Origin: Ustilago trichophora | Lineage: Eukaryota; Basidiomycota; Ustilaginomycetes; Ustilaginales; Ustilaginaceae | Reading direction: 5' to 3' | Assembly (NCBI GenBank): GCA_900323505.1 | Contig: OOIN01000013.1 | Span: forward strand, 62,001-126,000 | DNA: 64,000 nucleotides | Shown: positions 1-11,017 of the stretch, piece after piece | Layout of the letters: each line of letters opens with the position of its first letter | Numbering within the stretch: the stretch's first letter is position 1 | Position numbers and translations under genes: made by a program | The notes under the pieces: generated by a model | The model's input: the letters and a program-made list of their open reading frames with translations, nothing else | The model's database searches: none | Told to the model about the DNA's origin: nothing

Positions 1-3000
1 AGTGGCTGCGGGAACACGATCAGCCATAACGTAGCCGAAGAGTAGCTCCGTTGGGGAGAGATTGGAGAAGTCGTTTATAGGATGGCGATTGAGCTCTCGC
101 GTGGCTGATGAGAGGTGTTCGGTCCATGGGAAAGCAAGCGACGTCGTTACAGCATTCTCCATGGCGGCAGCGCAGAGACGTCGAAGAGTTTGCAGGATTA
201 AGCCGTTATTTCGCTCGACAAGACCGTTGACCCAAGGTGCATAGGCGGGTGTGATATGTTGATCAACACCGTGCTCGGTCAGGAAATCGTAAACTTCTGC
301 GCAGTCGAAGTGGCTCCCACCGTCTGTAATGATGGTAGACGGTAGGGTAGAGAGAGTGTTGTGGAGTGTTTGAAGACTCGCGACAACATCGACTCCACGA
401 GCCTGTGACAAAGGAAACATCCACAAGTAGCGCGAGAAATAGTCAACGATGACCAAGAGCTTTGACTTGCCATGTGAATTCGGTAGAGAGACGAAGTCCA
501 TAGCCCAGGTTTCCATGGGAGCTGCAACAACGATAGGATCCACTTGCGATCGATGATGCGGACCATAGAGTTGACAGGCCTGACACGTCCTGAGGACCTC
601 TTTGGCATCGGCGTACAGCTTTGGCCAGGTAACCATCTCTTGTATCCTGAGCTTTTTTACCAACATGTTGACCCCGGCGTGTCCAAGTTGATGTACTTGC
701 GCGAGCTTGTGTATACCTTGTGAGCGTGGCAACACATCGAGTAAGAGACCATCCTGTTCGTAGACAAGCTTGCTGTCCACCAACCGATATCTTTTTAGTC
801 GTCGCAGCTTGTCTCGTTGTGCTTGAGTACTGGGCATTTCAAGCAGAAGCAAGAATCGGAGGATAGGTTCCAGCTCGTCTCCTTCGAACCGTTGCAAGAG
901 AGGGCCAGCTTCCTTATCGATGACCAGGTAACGATTCACAATATCTTGGGTAGAAGGTTGTGGTTCGTAAGCGAGAGGGGAGCTTGCCTCGTTGAAGGAA
1001 GCAGGTTGATCATGGCTGACGTTATAAGCAGGGAGGTACGACTCGCAGACCATGAGGTCTCTGTCATCTGGGAGGACGGGGACAAGAGGCTCGTCGTCAT
1101 CCGGTGCTACTGGCCGATGTGAGAGACCGTGTGCCAGTTGGTGACGTCAACCAGCACAGTGTTCAACTTTGATGATATTATGAGCCAACAGTTGCTCTCG
1201 CCAACAAGCATGGGCAACTGGCATCTTGTCGTTGCGCAAGATATCTCGTAGTGCAATACAATCGGTTACCAAGATGATAGGTTGTCCGAAAGTAAAGGCT
1301 GAGAATCGACAGAGCGCGAACTTTGCAGCAACCAGTTCTCCGAGATGAGCAGAGTATCGTGATTCGGCGTCAGTGCATTTCTTGGAAGCGTAGGAAATAG
1401 GGAAAACGACTTTCTTGAGGGTGACGCCAGGGGACGGGATGACTTCGGGATCGTTGAGCAAGTTCCATCGACCATCAGGACCTTTCTGCATGACGTGCTC
1501 TTGAAGCAATGCGGCACCGATGCCTTCAGAGCTCCAATCAGAATGAACAATAAATGGTCTATCCCAACGTGGCTCCTTGAGAACACGACTGTTGACAAGC
1601 GCATTTTTTACTCGTAGGAAAGCCGCGGTGTGGTCTGGCGTCCAAGCTTCAACTAGTCCAGCATCATAATCTACGATGCCGACAGTGAGCGAGTCGAGCG
1701 GTGCGAAGACCTTAGCGAAGTCTGGGACTTTGGAGCGCAAATAGGAGCACACTCCTCGGAAAGTCATAAGCTCGCGAACCGTCTTGGGAACCGGCCAGTT
1801 GAGGATGGCTTTGAGACGAGAAGGATCTGCACGGATACCGTCAAGTCCAATCAATTGTCCACAGAAAGTGATGTTCTCGTGCAGGAACTGACACTTCTGT
1901 ACCGAAAGAGTGAAACCGGTGTCAATGGCGCGGTCTAAGAAGGCTCGAAGCCAGCAGAAGTAGGAATCGAAGTCTTGATGACCCGTAGCCACGTCGTCCA
2001 TCCAAAAGTCCGAATCTCTGTCGAAGAGGTCTTCGAAGGCTGTAGTAATGAACCTGTAGTAAAGCGAAGGTCCAACCTTGAAACCAAAAGGCATGACAGT
2101 ATATCCGACGAAACCGAAGTCTTCAACGTAGGTTACCGAGAGAAGAGTCGCAAGTCGCGAGTTTGCCATGATGAAGAAACCAGCGCAGCCATCGCCTTTG
2201 AAAAGAAATCGCTTTCCAGACAATTTGGAAGCCTTGACTTCGATGTCACCGGGCACGAACGGATTATCCTTCATGTAGTGGTTAACTGGTGCATAGTTGT
2301 GCACAAGACGATAGCGACCTTTGGAAGCTTCCACAGTTGGAGGAGTGGCAACAATGCTTGGAGGAGGCAGAGACGCGTCGTACTCAAGTCCAGCTTCTTT
2401 GAGCGCTGCATTAGCTTGGAGCTTGAGCTCTTCAAGAGAGACGTTCGAGTCGATCTCTGCTGCTGGTTTCGGGACGATCCTTGTCTCGGAGATCCATCGT
2501 ACCTCATTCTCAGGGATTTTAACCATGAAACCGTTGTCGAGGAGTTCTCTAACTTTGGAGTGTAAGAAGTCCTTTTGCGGCGGCGACAACGCTTGAGTCT
2601 TCGACCTTCGCTTGGTAGGTGGTGGCTCACTCGTCAGGATAGGATCACAGATGACCTCGGCATTCTGCTTGCACTCAGCTGTTGTTTCGGCAAATGCCAA
2701 GTGCTTAGCACGGAGAAGGGCTGCGAGATGCCGACGTTGAGCTTGTGTACCGACTGTTCCGAAGCGAGTGAGAAGACTCACTAAGACCCGTTCGGACCTC
2801 TCTTCAGAATCGTCGTCAGGTTTGCCATTGACTCGATAAGGACGGAAGCGTCGATAGATCCGAGAACGAGTGTCGAGGTAGTCTGGGTCTTCGTTGACCA
2901 CTGGTAGACGGCGTTGCAAATCTTGGAGCTCTTGCTCGTCGACAGGAAGATCAAACCATACTGAGAGTGATACCATGGGTTTGTGATCCATATCAACTAG

Positions 3001-4437
3001 CTCGTCGAAAGGAGTAAGATCAAGTGCTTCGTCTACCTCATCCTCCAGTTCCTCGTGCAAGTCATCGTCCAAGGAAAGGGACGACATATCGAGCATAGTG
3101 TAGGAGGAAGAGAGGGCTTCCAACTGCTCTACACTAGCATACGGCTGGGCCGCAATGAGGAGCTTGACAGCCGACATCGGCGTGTCAGGAACCAAGTCGG
3201 GATTCGCTTGCTGATGGGTGGGAATGAGTCTAGCCCATCGGCGGAAGAGAGAACCAGAGTTGTATTGAGGGACGAAGAGCAGATCGAGCTCATAGAAGTG
3301 CAAAGCACCAACCTTTACCTTCCAAGGTCGTCCAAGTAGCATAGCCGTGATGGTGCTTGGCATGACTTCGTACTCGACTTCGACAGGATCAGTATTGATG
3401 CCATCAACGTCTCGTACGGTGATCTGCAGCTTTACGACACCAAGAGACTGTACAACTTGACCGCTCGCCATCCTAAGGTGGATATCAGATGGCGTCGGCT
3501 CGAGACCTGTTAGCGCGACCAAAGATTGAGAAATCGTATTGACCATCGCTCCTTCATCCACACCGGCAATGCAGGCGTAATCATTGGACTCCGTAGAAAA
3601 TCGCACTGCGACGGTGAAAAGTTGATTCTTACTTGCGTGTGCTTTGTGTTGAAGGGCACGAAGATCAACTTGAGGCCGGGGATGAGATTGTCGGCGAGGA
3701 AGATTTACGGCTGGAGGAGGTGGAACGAGCGATTCAGGTAAAGGTGGTGTAACCACCGAAGGAGAACGAGAAATGCGAGGCGAAGGTGGCGGTGTCGTGG
3801 GTATGGAAGTAACAGTTTGTTCGGCAAGAGAGTCCAAAACAGGCTGAGATGCAGGAGAGAGAGCAGAAAGAGGGCTCATCTCAGCATGAGAGTGTTTGTC
3901 AGAGAGGGACGAAATGTTATGTCCAACACCAGACAAATCACCGAGACCAGTTCGCAAATCATAAGTAGGGGAAAGGAAAGGGGAAGACGGAACAGATCGA
4001 GTGTGCGACACAAGCGCATCATCTTGCTCCTTTTCAGGAGCTGCTTTATCGAGAGAAGTGCTCTTGCCTTCCTCAACGTCAGCTAAGGTACACTCACTTC
4101 TTAATCCGACGAACAGAGATTCTCTCCTTTCCTCAGAGGAAGGGGGCATGGCTCGCACTGCGGTGCCAGCACCAGTCAGCGAACGAGCACCTTTTTGAGA
4201 AGATACTCGAGGGAGAAGTAAGTGTTCTTGACGAATGTGAGGAGTGGGCTTGAGACACTCCAACTTATTGGCAGGAATGGAATCATAAACAGGAACAGTA
4301 GCAGGGAACGAGGAAGACTGCTGCGTCGACGCAGGAGAAGTAACCGTAGCAAGAGGAACAGTCGACGAGCCAATGAGGAGACCCAGAGTAGCGTGAACGG
4401 CCGAGCGAGTAGGGTCTTGATAGATCGCCGGCCTTAC
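1..4437 (-). CDS. Pol polyprotein: protease-RT-RNase H-integrase, one in-frame stop, runs off window
   Basis: Pol carries out reverse transcription and integration of the element. No ATG is needed: the frame is open from 4437, in the -1 frame relative to gag, and pol is probably made as a Gag-Pol fusion. The domains follow in order. A Pro/Ser-rich linker comes first. The retropepsin-like domain has the motif VDEGA near 3560 instead of the usual D[ST]GA. The RT has VMPFGF and a catalytic FWMDD near 2000. RNase H has HSDWSS near 1555. The in-frame TGA at 1147-1149 falls at the end of RNase H. After it the same frame continues unbroken to base 1 with the HHCC finger (CQAC near 572) and the integrase core: Asp in AMDF near 507, Asp in TDGG near 325, and Glu 36 residues further on. 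The stop could be a CGA-to-TGA mutation. The right edge is set by the frameshift site. Confidence 0.88.
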
Positions 4438-4446
4438 TGGTTTCCC
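4399..4446 (-). promoter_or_regulatory. -1 programmed ribosomal frameshift signal between gag and pol
   Basis: On the minus strand the heptamer GGGAAAC occupies 4446-4440 and is in the right register in gag (CAG GGA AAC), fitting X XXY YYZ. The gag stop TAA follows at 4436-4434. After a six-base spacer, bases 4433-4425 (GGCCGGCGA) can pair with 4408-4399 (TCGCTCGGCC) with one bulged base. This gives a nine-pair GC-rich stem with a 16-nt loop. Slipping back one base enters the pol frame, which is open from there on. GGGAAAC is an established retroviral frameshift heptamer. Confidence 0.8.
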
Positions 4447-5708
4447 TGGCCCCTTTGCTGCATGACGGCCTGAGAGAACATACGACGATAGTTCTGTTCA
4501 GCTTGGTCAAGAGCTCGTTCGTTGGTGCCTTTGCAGAAGCGGTATTGATGACCCTTTTTGCCACATCGATGACACTCGCCAGTACCCGGATGCTCCGTAC
4601 CAGGGTAAAGGGGATAGGCATGAGTCAAGGGCGGTTGAAGGTGCACACGAGGATGCTGCATCCTATACTTCTTGAGAGCCTCCTGATAATCCTGATGGCC
4701 TTTGTCCATGTCAGGGAACATCAGCTGTGGGATCGTACTAACGTTGACGGGGAGGGTGGGTGGAGGCATGATTCGAAGAGTATCACCCTTACCATCACTG
4801 CCAGAAGGAGACGGCGAAGGGGAAAGAGTCTCGAAGCGAGGTCGTTTCTCCTCGGGAGGGGTAGGGGGAAGGGAGCCACGACGACGAAGATTGTTGAGGA
4901 TGACCGTGATGTCATTAAGACGAGTACTGACTTTGGCCAGCTCGTCGTGAGTAGCAACGACCTTCTCATAGACCGTGGTTGGCAGAGCTCGGCAAAGGTT
5001 GACCGCCTCGGAGATCGATTTGGGCATGGTGCCGAGATGAGAGAGTAGACCTTCGGGAAGGGCAGTCCAAAACTGAATAGTCATGTATTCCTCGGAGACA
5101 AAGGAAGTGTCGACTTTGGTGGCGAGATCCAGTACATCAGCGAGCCACAGACGCCAAGCCTTGACATCGCGAAGATCTTCGATCGTCTTGGGTGTCTTGA
5201 CGGTGTCTTGAAAGTCCTGGTAACGTGTAGCTGGAGTGTCGCGGACTTTACGAGCATCACCATATTGGAGGAGAAAAGCCGCTTCGAGCAACTCAAAGTC
5301 CCCTTTGGTCGAGGGACTCTGCTTGCTGAGCCAGTCGCGTGCGGATTCGGTCATAAGAGCCTTGAAGTACTTCAGCTTTTGAGCTGGATGATCGTCAATA
5401 CCCCTGTCGAGACAAAAGATTTCAAAGTCCTCGAGCCAAGACTGTGCATCGACGTCGCGAACACTACCCGTGAACTTGGGGATCATGCTGTTGACGGCGA
5501 CGGTCGGTTTCGAGACAGGAGGTGACAGCGACATCTTGAAACCTTTAAGTTCTTCTGACAGACGAGGGATAGTGAGAGGGACTTGAAGATCTTGTTGCGG
5601 ATCGTAAGACGGGGCGAAGTATCGAGGGAAAGAATGTTGTCGAGGCGGCGAAAGTGGAGCAACCTCGGGATTAAGACCTGCCAGTCGCCTTGAGTGACGA
5701 TCAGGCAT
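4434..5708 (-). CDS. Gag (capsid/nucleocapsid) of the LTR retrotransposon
   Basis: This 424-residue protein starts at an ATG at 5708. It should form the particle that packages the element's RNA. The middle (about residues 75-240) looks like a retrotransposon capsid domain, with W, F and L-rich helices and a segment SWLEDFEIFC. A Pro/Ser-rich linker follows. A single CCHC zinc knuckle lies near residue 385 (CHRCGKKGHQYRFC, spacing CX2CX4HX4C), typical of nucleocapsid. The gag stop TAA (4436-4434) sits six bases after a slippery heptamer, so gag and pol overlap translationally. No disruption is seen. The family assignment rests on the knuckle and the downstream pol. Confidence 0.88.
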   Translation of the reverse strand: MPDRHSRRLAGLNPEVAPLSPPRQHSFPRYFAPSYDPQQDLQVPLTIPRLSEELKGFKMSLSPPVSKPTVAVNSMIPKFTGSVRDVDAQSWLEDFEIFCLDRGIDDHPAQKLKYFKALMTESARDWLSKQSPSTKGDFELLEAAFLLQYGDARKVRDTPATRYQDFQDTVKTPKTIEDLRDVKAWRLWLADVLDLATKVDTSFVSEEYMTIQFWTALPEGLLSHLGTMPKSISEAVNLCRALPTTVYEKVVATHDELAKVSTRLNDITVILNNLRRRGSLPPTPPEEKRPRFETLSPSPSPSGSDGKGDTLRIMPPPTLPVNVSTIPQLMFPDMDKGHQDYQEALKKYRMQHPRVHLQPPLTHAYPLYPGTEHPGTGECHRCGKKGHQYRFCKGTNERALDQAEQNYRRMFSQAVMQQRGQGNQ

Positions 5709-6346
5709 GCGTTTGGGACGTAGGAAGGAGGTTGAATGAAGTCAACGGCGCAAGCAGCAGCCAACGTCGTTGAAGAAGCGATGAGAGCGAACACAAGTAG
5801 TAGTCGAAAGTAATTGCCGATTAGAATGTGTCACCGACCGAGAAAAAGGATAACGGCGATGCGAAGGCGAGAAGATTGAAGACCGTGAAGAGAGTTCAAA
5901 ACGGCTTCGAAAAGGTCTTGAAGCGATTGCGAGACGAAGGTCAAAATTGGACAGTCAAGGATGCAATGAGATCTTGAGAAAACCGTATTGAGACCTAGAA
6001 GAGGTCTAGAAACGGTTTGAAAGCGATTAAGGAGCAAGTGTTGACTCGCCGCGATCGATGAGATTGCAAAGAAGCGGATGGATTCGCCGCTAGTAGTCGA
6101 AAAGTAGTCGTAATGAACGGATTGAAAGTCGAGAGAAGGGAGACGAGGTCGTAGGCCTCCGGATCAGAGCAATCACGGAGATAGTAGAGAGTGAGAGAAA
6201 GGATAAGTTTGTCGCGATCTTAAGCTTAAGATCGCGAGAGCAGAAGTGGATGGATTCGCGATACAATCGCGAAGAGATGTCGTATTGAAGGAGGAAAAAG
6301 ACGTCGAATAAGAAGAAGACCGCCGGTTCCGGGTTGGCCCCCCAAA
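5709..6346 (-). other. Retrotransposon leader with primer-binding site
   Basis: This is the untranslated stretch between the LTR and the gag start. Directly after the LTR end (…CTACA at 6347, then TT), the minus strand reads TGGGGGGCCAACCCGGAA from 6344. It begins with TGG, as expected for pairing to the CCA end of a tRNA, so it is the likely primer-binding site; the tRNA was not identified. The rest is purine-rich with repeated GGTCTTGAAGCGATT-like motifs at about 5900-6030. No gene is seen. Confidence 0.6.
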
Positions 6347-6605
6347 TGTAGCGAGTTCAGGAAGATAAGATGAAGGTAAGCTCAAGTCCGAGCTTCGCAC
6401 GAAGGTAGTATGAAGATAGGCTGATTATAAGATGATGGTAGTTGGAGACGAAACTGAGCTAATCGTGAAGGAGAATATTTGATCACACGCGACGAGTGCG
6501 CGCGGACCACATTTGGACTTGGTCACCGGATCCGACCTCGATAATTAATCGGCTGGATCGGATAGATCGGCGAACTCGCGATGATCATCGACCTCGACTC
6601 GGAAC
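6347..6605 (-). repeat. Long terminal repeat (5' LTR), outer end uncertain
   Basis: The inner end is clear. On the plus strand the LTR begins TGTAGCGAG at 6347, next to the primer-binding site, matching the TG…CA rule. The outer end cannot be fixed without the second LTR. Candidate …ACA ends occur near 6508 and 6604. The segment has no open reading frame of note. Confidence 0.55.
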
Positions 6606-7685
6606 AACGTGGTCGGATCAATAAGTGCCGGCATCGGATTCACGGAGCCTGGTGAGGGATGGTTCGGCAAGCAGGGCAGTCGTAGTGGCGCCACTCACCA
6701 TGATCTCCTTTCTGCTCGTCTGAGGCAGCCAATACGCGCGCGCCGTACCATTCTCCTCTATCCGCAGGCAACCGCTCACAATTTGGGGGGTTGGCTTCAG
6801 GATGATGATTGCCTGTTCCAAGGTATCAGGAGCAGCCCCAAGCACGTTAAGCGTGCGCATGGAGCCTGCGCAGCCAGGGTTGAGGTGGGTGAAGGTGTGT
6901 AGGGGTTCAGTGGGTTTAATGCCCACAAGAAGAATACCGCCCAGACCGAAAAGTTTGTGGTATCGCGACGCCGGTTGGCCATCGCATTTGGTTACGAGGG
7001 CGGTTGGCCTTTTGGCTAGCAAAGGTGCGGGTTCCGACTGGAGAGACATGGCTGCTATGTCAGATGTGCAGGGAAAGGAGACTCGCATACATAGGTGACC
7101 GTGGCCTCTGAGTGCGCTGGTCCATGTCCTGACTCTGCAGAGAACAACTCACATTTTATTTGCCTGTCTCACTGACGGCTGTGCTTCGGATCCGGCGTGA
7201 GTAGTCGCAGCGCATGCGTATCACGTGTGCTGCATGCAGTTCTCTTGAGAGGAACAGACCTCAACCGTGGGCGTGGGAACATCCTGAACGCGGTATGTTC
7301 CACTGAGGTGTGACAGGTGTCACATGTGGGTGTTTTGGAACTCCGCCGTCAATTTCAGGGTCCGGGCATGAAATTCGAGATGGCTTTGGTGATCTGTGCA
7401 TGCGCAAGGGTCGTCTATTCTCTCTCCTAGATCTCCAGGGCGCATTGAGCTGGCGACTCTTGTTCACCAAGGCTGACAAAAAATGCAGACGCAGCAGGTT
7501 GAACTGCTTCGAGCTGGGGTAATATTATTCAGTATGTGAGAGCACAGTCTAAACTCCACCAGCCTCAATAAGGAGTCAGACAATGGGCGCTTTGGATTTT
7601 CATGTTTCTAACGTACTGGAGCTGGTGGGTGGAGGTCTATGTAGGTCACTGAGAACGAGCGTGGTTGTGTGGGATCGTGCTTTCC
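6606..7685. other. Sequence between LTR and LINE-like ORF1, no recognised gene
   Basis: About 1.1 kb separate the LTR from the end of the LINE-like ORF1. If the LINE is complete, the start of its ORF2 (endonuclease/RT) should lie here on the minus strand. I could not recognise endonuclease or RT motifs. One minus-strand frame is open for about 155 codons (6618-7088) but matches nothing known to me. The region may be a decayed LINE 3' part or flanking DNA. Confidence 0.4.
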
Positions 7686-9818
7686 CTACCTGCGCCGGCG
7701 GCAGGCACTGTTGACGTGCCCATCCTCATTGTTGGCACGGCATTTAAGACAAAAATTACGTCGGCCTTTGAACTTGAGCTCTACCTCACGGTCCTCAACC
7801 TCAATGAAACCCTTTAGTTTGTCAGCGTTGTCAAAGGGACCCCTAAACTCGACCAGGATAAAGGCAGTTCCGACAAAGTTGTCGCCGTCTTTGAGCCACC
7901 ACATGCCCTTGACTGTCAAGAAGCGGCATTCACAAATAAAGTACTGCAAGAGCGCGCCAGGATCTGCGCTAACACTGAGGCCAGTGGCTCGAATGAAGAG
8001 CTGGGTCTGTGGTAGCGGAGCGCCGGAACGCCAGTGCCTTAGTGGACGGCCGCCCCAGGTCAGGCCTGCATTGCGTGCCATCTTCATGTGCTCTTTGTTG
8101 GTGAACCTGATGTCAACATAAACTGAGCGGTTGATATTCTCAGGGCGTTCAACTGTGAAGGTCTCCTTTCCTGGAGCCAGGTTGAGGAGCGTGCAAAGCT
8201 GAGAGGCGATCTCCTGCCGGAAACCCTTGACTAGGCCCGCGCTAATCTGGCCGCCCTCAAACCGGAAGCGATGGGTCCATGCGGCAATGTTAACGTTTCG
8301 ACCGGGGTCAGGGAGATTGGTGAAGGGAAAGTCGATGGCTGCGACCGCCGGATATACCTGAACAGGTTGGAAGACCACTGCCGCCTGAGGAGCAATTCCC
8401 GTGGGCAGCTACGCACCTGCCTGGCGTGATGAAGCAAATGTCTGCTCTGTCCTGGCCGCTAGCATCGTGAGACGTTTGAAAATGCCCGTGTCGATGGCTG
8501 GGACATCTCTGTCTGGCTGTGGGAGCAAGTCCACATCCGCCATGGAACCGCCCTCCGTTGTCCTGGCTTTCGCGACTGGGTGAAGCTCCGCTGGGGGAAG
8601 GTTGTCAGACTGAGGGTGGGTGACTATCTCAATGTCGTTGTCCGACTCATCAGAGGGGTTTGGGGTGCCTTCGTTGGTAGTGTCAAGCCCATCACGCAGT
8701 CTCTGCCATGCCAAAAGCGCCTCTGCGGAGGCCGCAGCGGCCGCTTGGGCCGATTCTGTGGCCGAGCGCGCATTGGCCGCTTCTTGTCTGGCCGCCTCAT
8801 CCATCTTCTTGGCCTCCTCAAAAGCGACTACTCCAGCAGTGACCGGTGAAGTGTCTGGGTCAGCTCCCTCGCGTCAACCGCGGAGGTCAGCAGCACGGTT
8901 TGCCGCGTCTCGAGCAGCGCGATTGGCCCGCTGGGCCTGGATCGCCGCGACAGCTGTGCACGCCTCAGCCCTCGCACTTGCATGTTGAAGCCTGGCGCTT
9001 CGTGCTCGGGTGCTAGCAAGGTCTTGCTGCTTGGCTGTAAGTGACACGTCCAGAGCTGCCTTCCGTGCATGCCCCTTGGCGAGGGAGAGCGTATGGGCCG
9101 TAGCCTCTGACGGTCCTGCGGCGGCTTCATCTCTGGCCGTGTCAAGGGCGGCATTAGCCTGAATCGCTCTCGACTGGGCGGACTCTGCCTTGGCCGCCTT
9201 GTCTTTGGACTCCTTCTCCAGTTGGGCGGCTGAGAGCGCATGCGATGCAGCCTCAACCTCGACCCTGGCGATTTGCTTGTTGAGTTTGGCCTCAGCAATC
9301 TCCGCCCTGGCAGTGTCCACGACTTTGTTCACCTGGATGAGTGTGTCCACGGTGGCGGCGGTGGCTGCGTCCTCCTGAGCCGCCTGTAAGGCCATCAAGG
9401 CGGCGGTGACCTTCCTCTGGGAGGTGACATGATCCCTTTGAGCATCTTGGAGTGCGGCGGCTGCAGCGTCGGTGGTGACATCAGCTATCTGTACCTTATT
9501 GATCCAGCCGTCACCCAACTGCTGGGCAAATTGACCGTCTGCATCGTTTGCTGATGGGCTGGTCTCCTCCAGCGTCATGTCCTCGTCCGATTTGATAGCG
9601 ATGGTTGCCCCCTCCTGCTGACTCTGGTCCAGCACATTGTCGGTGCCAGTTTTCCGTTTGTTGGGAGCGTGTGATTTTGCGCCCTCTCTGCGCTGGCGAG
9701 GTTTGCCCCCTCGGCCGTCATCTGGCATGGACTTGGATCTAATGGCGGGCATGCTGGAAGCGGAACAGGTCTGGGTGGTAGTGGGTGTGGATGTGGGTGT
9801 GCTTGGAAAAGGCACAAC
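7686..9818 (-). pseudogene. LINE-like ORF1 (gag-like RNA-binding protein) with two in-frame stops
   Basis: One minus-strand frame runs for about 710 codons and is interrupted only by TGA at 8876-8874 and TAG at 8411-8409. The N-terminal half is an Ala/Gln/Lys-rich coiled coil (about 9500-8880). The C-terminal part (8378-7686) is a folded domain with a terminal knuckle, CLKCRANNEDGHVNSAC (CX2CX7HX4C), followed by an arginine run. This layout of coiled coil, RNA-binding domain and CCHC-like end resembles ORF1 of non-LTR retrotransposons. The first ATG in frame is at 9752; a different frame starts at an ATG at 9889, so the N-terminus may also be frameshifted. Both stops could derive from C-to-T changes (CGA to TGA, CAG to TAG). 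The family is inferred from architecture; no ORF2 was found. Confidence 0.55.
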
Positions 9819-11017
9819 TCATGTGTGGTCTCAGGCGGCGCTGCCGCGGCACGGCCTTTTTGCAAAAGAGCAGGGAGGTTAGATTTCATTACTGCGCATT
9901 AACTCGGATCTGGACATGTACAGTTCTGGCGCAAGTGTACAGTTCTACCAATGTAAAAGTTCCTACGCTGGGGTGGGAGGGGCGGCAGGGGGTGTGCTAG
10001 GAGGTGGGTTTTCACGTCGCGGTGGACGGGCAAGGCCGGCTGTTTGCCTGAATGCTGATGCCTTTTTGTTTTTACTGGGGGAAGGGAGACGGTGTCTCCG
10101 GCGCCTAGGGTGCCTGGTAATGACGGTGGCATAGGGTAGAAGAAGTTGGATGCAAACATCATGGGAATGAGGAGGAGAATCTCTCGTCGCTTGAGGGTAC
10201 TGAGGAGAGCGTGAATCTCCTCCTTTGCGCTGTTCTGCTTGACTACCTTGACCAATGTGCCATCTGTGCGGACGACACGGTTTGGAGGGAGAAGAGTCCA
10301 GGTAAGGGCTACACTGACCATGATGACATGTCTAGCTGTCACAAGAGTCTGAAAGGGATGCTTCAGCCTCAAATGTCGTTTATCACACAAAAACAAAGTA
10401 TTGAAGCAGTCACCAGGCAAAGGTTCTACTTAGCCGCGCTTTTAGGCGGCAAATGGCTGAACCTTAATCCTGTCACCAGATTCGTGCGCTGGTTCGAGCG
10501 CCGATGCAGCCTTCAAGATGGAGTTGCTACCTTTTGAGCGTTGAGCGGGATTTTGTGGTCTGTTAAACCTACGAATGGAAGTTCGTGCGAGAAAAAAAAT
10601 CTTTTTCAAAATGCAAGGAAGTCGGAAGTCCAGCGCCGCCAGAAGAAAGTTGGAAGCCGTTGAGGTGTGCAGCCGTTTTACCGAAATTTTTTCGGTTTGT
10701 GGCAGCGAGCAAAACCCTCTTTTCGCTACCAGTCGTAGCTTAGGTGGAGTACGAAGACCTTTCTTAGCTGAGTCCATCATCGATACCCTCCTCCTAATCC
10801 ATCCTTGCCTTCCGGACTCACCGAGGATCGACCTTGCGCATCTTTCTGGCATTGAGGCCATCGGATATCCTCGTCATACACGAACGCAACTCTAGCGTCT
10901 CCCATTCGCGCATCGCACAAACCGGCGCTAGTCCACATAACACGACCTCAACCCAACCTCGAGAAGACATCACGCTGCCCTACTCATACACAGCCTCATA
11001 CTAGAAACACACAAACA
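9819..11017. other. Intergenic: LINE 5' flank and RPC40 promoter
   Basis: No convincing gene is seen. The part near 9900-10420 may be the 5' untranslated part of the LINE-like element. From about 10560 the sequence should contain the RPC40 promoter and leader. Confidence 0.5.

Larger units (their letters stand above)
1..6605 (-). mobile_element. Ty3/gypsy-type LTR retrotransposon (partial, 3' end off window)
   Basis: Reading down the minus strand, the order is one LTR (6347 upward), a primer-binding site, a leader, gag, a -1 frameshift signal, and pol. Pol contains aspartic protease, reverse transcriptase, RNase H, an HHCC zinc finger and a DD35E integrase. Integrase downstream of RNase H is the Ty3/gypsy arrangement and argues against Ty1/copia. 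The 3' LTR, polypurine tract and any chromodomain would lie left of base 1. Gag is intact. Pol has a single in-frame stop (1147-1149), so the copy is young or recently active. It abuts a decayed LINE-like remnant, which suggests a transposon-rich block. The outer LTR boundary near 6605 is a guess because the partner LTR is not visible. Confidence 0.9.

Noticed and set aside
9899..10420. Minus-strand open frame of 173 codons upstream of the LINE-like ORF1
   Set aside because: It has Pro-rich, low-complexity and irregular composition, no domain, and a different frame from ORF1; more likely leader sequence.
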